DNA from: Alphaproteobacteria bacterium
GTDB taxonomy: Bacteria > Pseudomonadota > Alphaproteobacteria > DSM-16000 > Inquilinaceae
Reading direction: 5' to 3'
DNA: 5,168 nucleotides
Assembly: GCA_029263555.1 (NCBI GenBank)
Contig: JAJUFW010000244.1
Span: forward strand, 1-5,168
Position 1 is the stretch's first letter. Every line of letters begins with the position of its first letter. The position numbers and the translations under genes are program-made. Of the stretch, positions 4,392 through 5,168 are shown piece after piece. The notes below the pieces were generated by a model. The model did not search any database. It saw nothing but the letters and a program-made list of their open reading frames with translations, and was not told the DNA's origin.

Positions 4392-5168
4392 TAGAATTCG
4401 AGGCAGATCTTCCCGAAGTGCCGGCCCGATTCCTCGTGGCGGAAGGCGGCCGCGATATCGTCGAGGGCGAAGCTCCGGTCGATCACGGGTTCAATGCCCG
4501 TCGCCTCCAGCGCGCGGACGAAGTCGGCCTGGCTGCGCCGGCTGCCGACGATCAGGCCCTGGAGCCGCGCCTGCTTCGCCATCAGCTTCGCCGTCGGAAT
4601 GTCACCGCCCCGGCCGGTCAGGACGCCGATCAGCGCAATATGGCCGCCGACCGCGACAGCCTCAATCGACTGGGGCAGGGTACCGGGCCCGCCGATCTCG
4701 ATCACATGGTCGACGCCCCGGCCGCCGGTCCAGGCGCGCGCCCGCTCGCCCCAGTCCTCATGCGTGCGGTAGTTGATCGTGTGATCGGCGCCCATCGCCT
4801 TCAGCCGCTCCAGCTTCTCGTCCGAGGACGAGGTCGCGATCACGATCGCGCCCATACGCTTCGCCAGCTGCAGCGCGAAGATCGAGACGCCGCCCGTCCC
4901 CATGGTGAGGACGACACTGCCGGCCTTGATCCCGCCGTCCACGACCAGCGCCCGCCAGGCGGTGGCGCCGGCGGTCGTCAGCGTCGCCGCCTGGGCATGG
5001 CTGTAGCCGCGGGGCGCCCGGGTGAACCAGGTCGCGGGCCTGACCACGACCTCGCGCGCATAGCCGTCGACGCCGTCGCCCGGCACGGTCCGGAAGTCGC
5101 CGATCGGCGGCGGCCCGTCCTGCCAGGTCGGAAAGAAGGTCGACACGACATTGTCTCCGGGCGCGAAC
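4391..5168 (-). CDS. Zinc-independent-type MDR oxidoreductase, 5' end cut by window edge
   Basis: 258 residues are visible, ending at TAG. The frame remains open to the right edge; GTG 5146 is not the true start, because the upstream codons read FAPGDNVV, the family's 'f.vGDrV' turn before STFFPTWQDGPP. About 80 N-terminal residues are missing for a normal length of about 335. Visible blocks: ATLTTAGATAWRAL (about residues 61-74), the nucleotide-binding TMGTGGVSIFALQLAKRMGA (88-107), IATSSSDEKLERLKAMGADH (110-129), INYRTHEDW and TGGRGVDHVIEIGGPGTL (147-164). This is the medium-chain dehydrogenase/reductase superfamily, NAD(P)H-dependent alcohol dehydrogenase/quinone oxidoreductase type. The four-cysteine structural zinc lobe of classic alcohol dehydrogenases is absent from its expected place, and the only visible Cys is near the C-terminus. 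The serines after the second strand suggest NADPH, a weak inference. The substrate is unknown; the enzyme is cytosolic. Confidence 0.9.
   Translation of the reverse strand, partial: FAPGDNVVSTFFPTWQDGPPPIGDFRTVPGDGVDGYAREVVVRPATWFTRAPRGYSHAQAATLTTAGATAWRALVVDGGIKAGSVVLTMGTGGVSIFALQLAKRMGAIVIATSSSDEKLERLKAMGADHTINYRTHEDWGERARAWTGGRGVDHVIEIGGPGTLPQSIEAVAVGGHIALIGVLTGRGGDIPTAKLMAKQARLQGLIVGSRRSQADFVRALEATGIEPVIDRSFALDDIAAAFRHEESGRHFGKICLEF

Noticed and set aside
5144..5146. GTG as the start of the dehydrogenase
   Set aside because: The frame continues upstream to the edge with conserved family residues (FAPGDNVV), so this valine is internal and the gene is cut by the window.

Overview
The window is GC-rich DNA with strong G/C bias at third codon positions. 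A match to an alphaproteobacterial general-stress (EcfG-type) promoter, plus glycan genes of the rhizobial PssD/PssE type, suggests an alphaproteobacterium, probably chromosomal. This is inference from style and families; there is no rRNA or marker gene to fix the taxon. I see no insertion sequence, tRNA, CRISPR array, phage gene or origin.

Layout, left to right. (1) Positions 1-371, minus strand: the first 123 codons of a DJ-1/PfpI family protein that runs off the left edge; the usual cysteine nucleophile position is not cysteine. (2) Positions 372-819: a gene-poor stretch with a perfect 10-bp hairpin. (3) Positions 820-1056, minus: a 78-residue protein with a C-terminal SAP/Rho-N-like helical domain, preceded by a good ribosome binding site and an exact GGAAC-N17-CGTT EcfG-type promoter. 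(4) Positions 1249-1950, plus: a DUF2278 (YukJ-like) protein. (5) Positions 1952-2896, minus: a glycosyltransferase that joins Alg14-like (PssD/EpsE) and Alg13-like (PssE/EpsF) halves in one chain; it converges on the DUF2278 gene with one base between stop codons. (6) Positions 2897-3402: a long regulatory gap with a markedly AT-rich core (about 3030-3230) that holds candidate back-to-back promoters. (7) Positions 3403-4299, plus: a FemAB/GNAT-like acyltransferase. (8) Positions 4300-4390: two GC-rich hairpins between convergent genes. (9) Positions 4391-5168, minus: the C-terminal three quarters of a zinc-independent-looking medium-chain dehydrogenase/quinone-reductase-like enzyme, whose start lies beyond the right edge.

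How the parts may fit. The glycosyltransferase and the acyltransferase are transcribed divergently from one AT-rich control region, so they may be co-regulated and act on the same surface glycan: one adding a sugar on a lipid carrier, the other an acyl group. The left part (DJ-1-like protein, small Rho-N-like protein under a stress-sigma promoter) has a general stress-response flavour. The MDR enzyme shows no obvious link to either. Most of the window is ordinary chromosomal content. The most distinctive signals are the EcfG-type promoter, the fused Alg14-Alg13 enzyme with its shared regulatory island, and the cysteine-less DJ-1-like protein.
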